A stretch of 64,000 nucleotides of DNA from Vreelandella sp031769195 (GTDB lineage: Bacteria; Pseudomonadota; Gammaproteobacteria; Pseudomonadales; Halomonadaceae): positions 866,892 to 930,891 of the forward strand of contig NZ_JAVHNP010000001.1 of the NCBI RefSeq assembly GCF_031769195.1, given 5' to 3'. The notes under the pieces were generated by a model, which was given only the letters and a program-made list of their open reading frames with translations, ran no database searches and was not told the DNA's origin. The stretch's first letter is position 1. The number at the start of each line of letters is the position of its first letter. This document shows, piece by piece, positions 63,720 through 64,000 of the stretch. Made by a program: the position numbers and the translations under genes.

Positions 63720-63836
63720 GCCTGACGATGACCTACTCTCGCATGGGGAGACCCCACACTACCATCGGCGCTAAGCGGTTTCACTTCTGAGTTCGACATG
63801 GGATCAGGTGGTTCACGCATGCTATGGTCGTCAGGC
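63720..63836 (-). rRNA. rrf: 5S ribosomal RNA
   Basis: About 117 nt, read leftward. The ends GCCTGACGA and TCGTCAGGC pair to form helix I. Internal landmarks are GTGAACCACCTGATCCCATG, CGAACTCAGAAGTGAAAC and GGGGTCTCCCCATGCGAGAG, all universal 5S segments. It is the last gene of a leftward rRNA operon entering at the right edge. Confidence 0.97.
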
Positions 63837-63987
63837 GTAACAGGTAATGTACATCATGCTGATGCGTCAATGACGTGTTATGTGATCGTCTCTTGCCATC
63901 AAGCACCTTGGCTTGCGGCGGCATATCCGGTTTTCTGAGTGCGTTCACACTCGTTCGTTATCACTGCGACCAGACCCCTTGGGTGTT
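63837..63987 (-). other. 23S-5S spacer
   Basis: About 150 bp between the 23S end and 5S. On the minus strand it contains GAGTGTGAACGCACTC, a hairpin typical of rRNA processing stems, and no tRNA or reading frame. It is likely cut by RNase III/E during maturation. Confidence 0.6.
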
Positions 63988-64000
63988 ATAGGGTCAAGCC
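63988..64000 (-). rRNA. rrl: 23S ribosomal RNA, extreme 3' end (partial)
   Basis: The minus strand begins GGCTTGACCCTAT at the right edge, matching the 3' terminus of gammaproteobacterial 23S rRNA (GAGGCUUGACC or GAGGCUUAACC). Only about a dozen bases are inside the window, so the exact end is approximate. Confidence 0.5.

Overview
This window is ordinary core chromosome of a moderately halophilic gammaproteobacterium, most likely Halomonas or a close relative. That placement is inferred from gene order (rsmD-ftsYEX-rpoH, rpsP-rimM-trmD-rplS, minCDE, bolA-holD-like-rimI-zapB), from a solitary phaB-type reductase, from protein similarity to the Pseudomonas/Oceanospirillales side of the class, and from the moderately high GC. 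I see no prophage, insertion sequence or CRISPR array.

Layout. 1-3.5 kb: an rRNA methyltransferase (cut by the left edge), mutM, the ribosomal protein pair rpmG/rpmB, and radC, all leftward. 3.7-8.5 kb: a rightward run coaBC-dut-algC-argB-slmA. 8.5-13.7 kb: the leftward ftsY-ftsE-ftsX-rpoH cluster, in which ftsY carries a perfect hexanucleotide tract of 969 bp encoding P(EP)161. 13.7-20.9 kb: rsmD, zapB, then leftward bolA-psi(HolD-like)-rimI, a 14-TM MFS pump, lysS and prfB with its +1 frameshift site. 21-26.4 kb: a FadL-type porin, a MerR-regulated copper ATPase and a YitT protein. 26.4-36.8 kb: recJ, thrC, hom, dsbC, xerD, the rpsP operon and ffh, all leftward. 37-47.8 kb: a YpjD-like and a CorC-like protein, a TetR-acyltransferase pair, a catalytically degenerate SRAP protein followed by an M16 protease, sbcB and minCDE. 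48-54.5 kb: a large DUF349 protein, phaB, initiator tRNA with two tandem decayed copies, a CnoX-like co-chaperone and a PatB-like lyase. 54.5-63.5 kb: mostly small conserved or unknown genes (HNH protein, membrane protein, thioesterase, DUF501, LOG, exonuclease, Sel1, aldo-keto reductase, YaaA, isochorismatase-like, Tim44-like, a small lipoprotein). The right end enters a leftward rRNA operon: 5S rRNA and the last bases of 23S.

Functional themes are cell division and chromosome segregation (FtsEX, ZapB, SlmA, MinCDE, XerD), co-translational targeting (Ffh, FtsY), translation (L33, L28, S16, L19, RF2, LysRS, initiator tRNA, rRNA/tRNA modification) and DNA repair (MutM, RadC, RecJ, ExoI, SRAP). 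The points most worth a second look are the FtsY P(EP)161 rod, the 139-bp tandem pseudo-tRNA/terminator repeats behind the initiator tRNA, the SRAP protein lacking all four catalytic residues, a 23-residue peptide overlapping copA, and a cryptic HolD (psi) candidate. All assignments come from reading the sequence; no database search was run.
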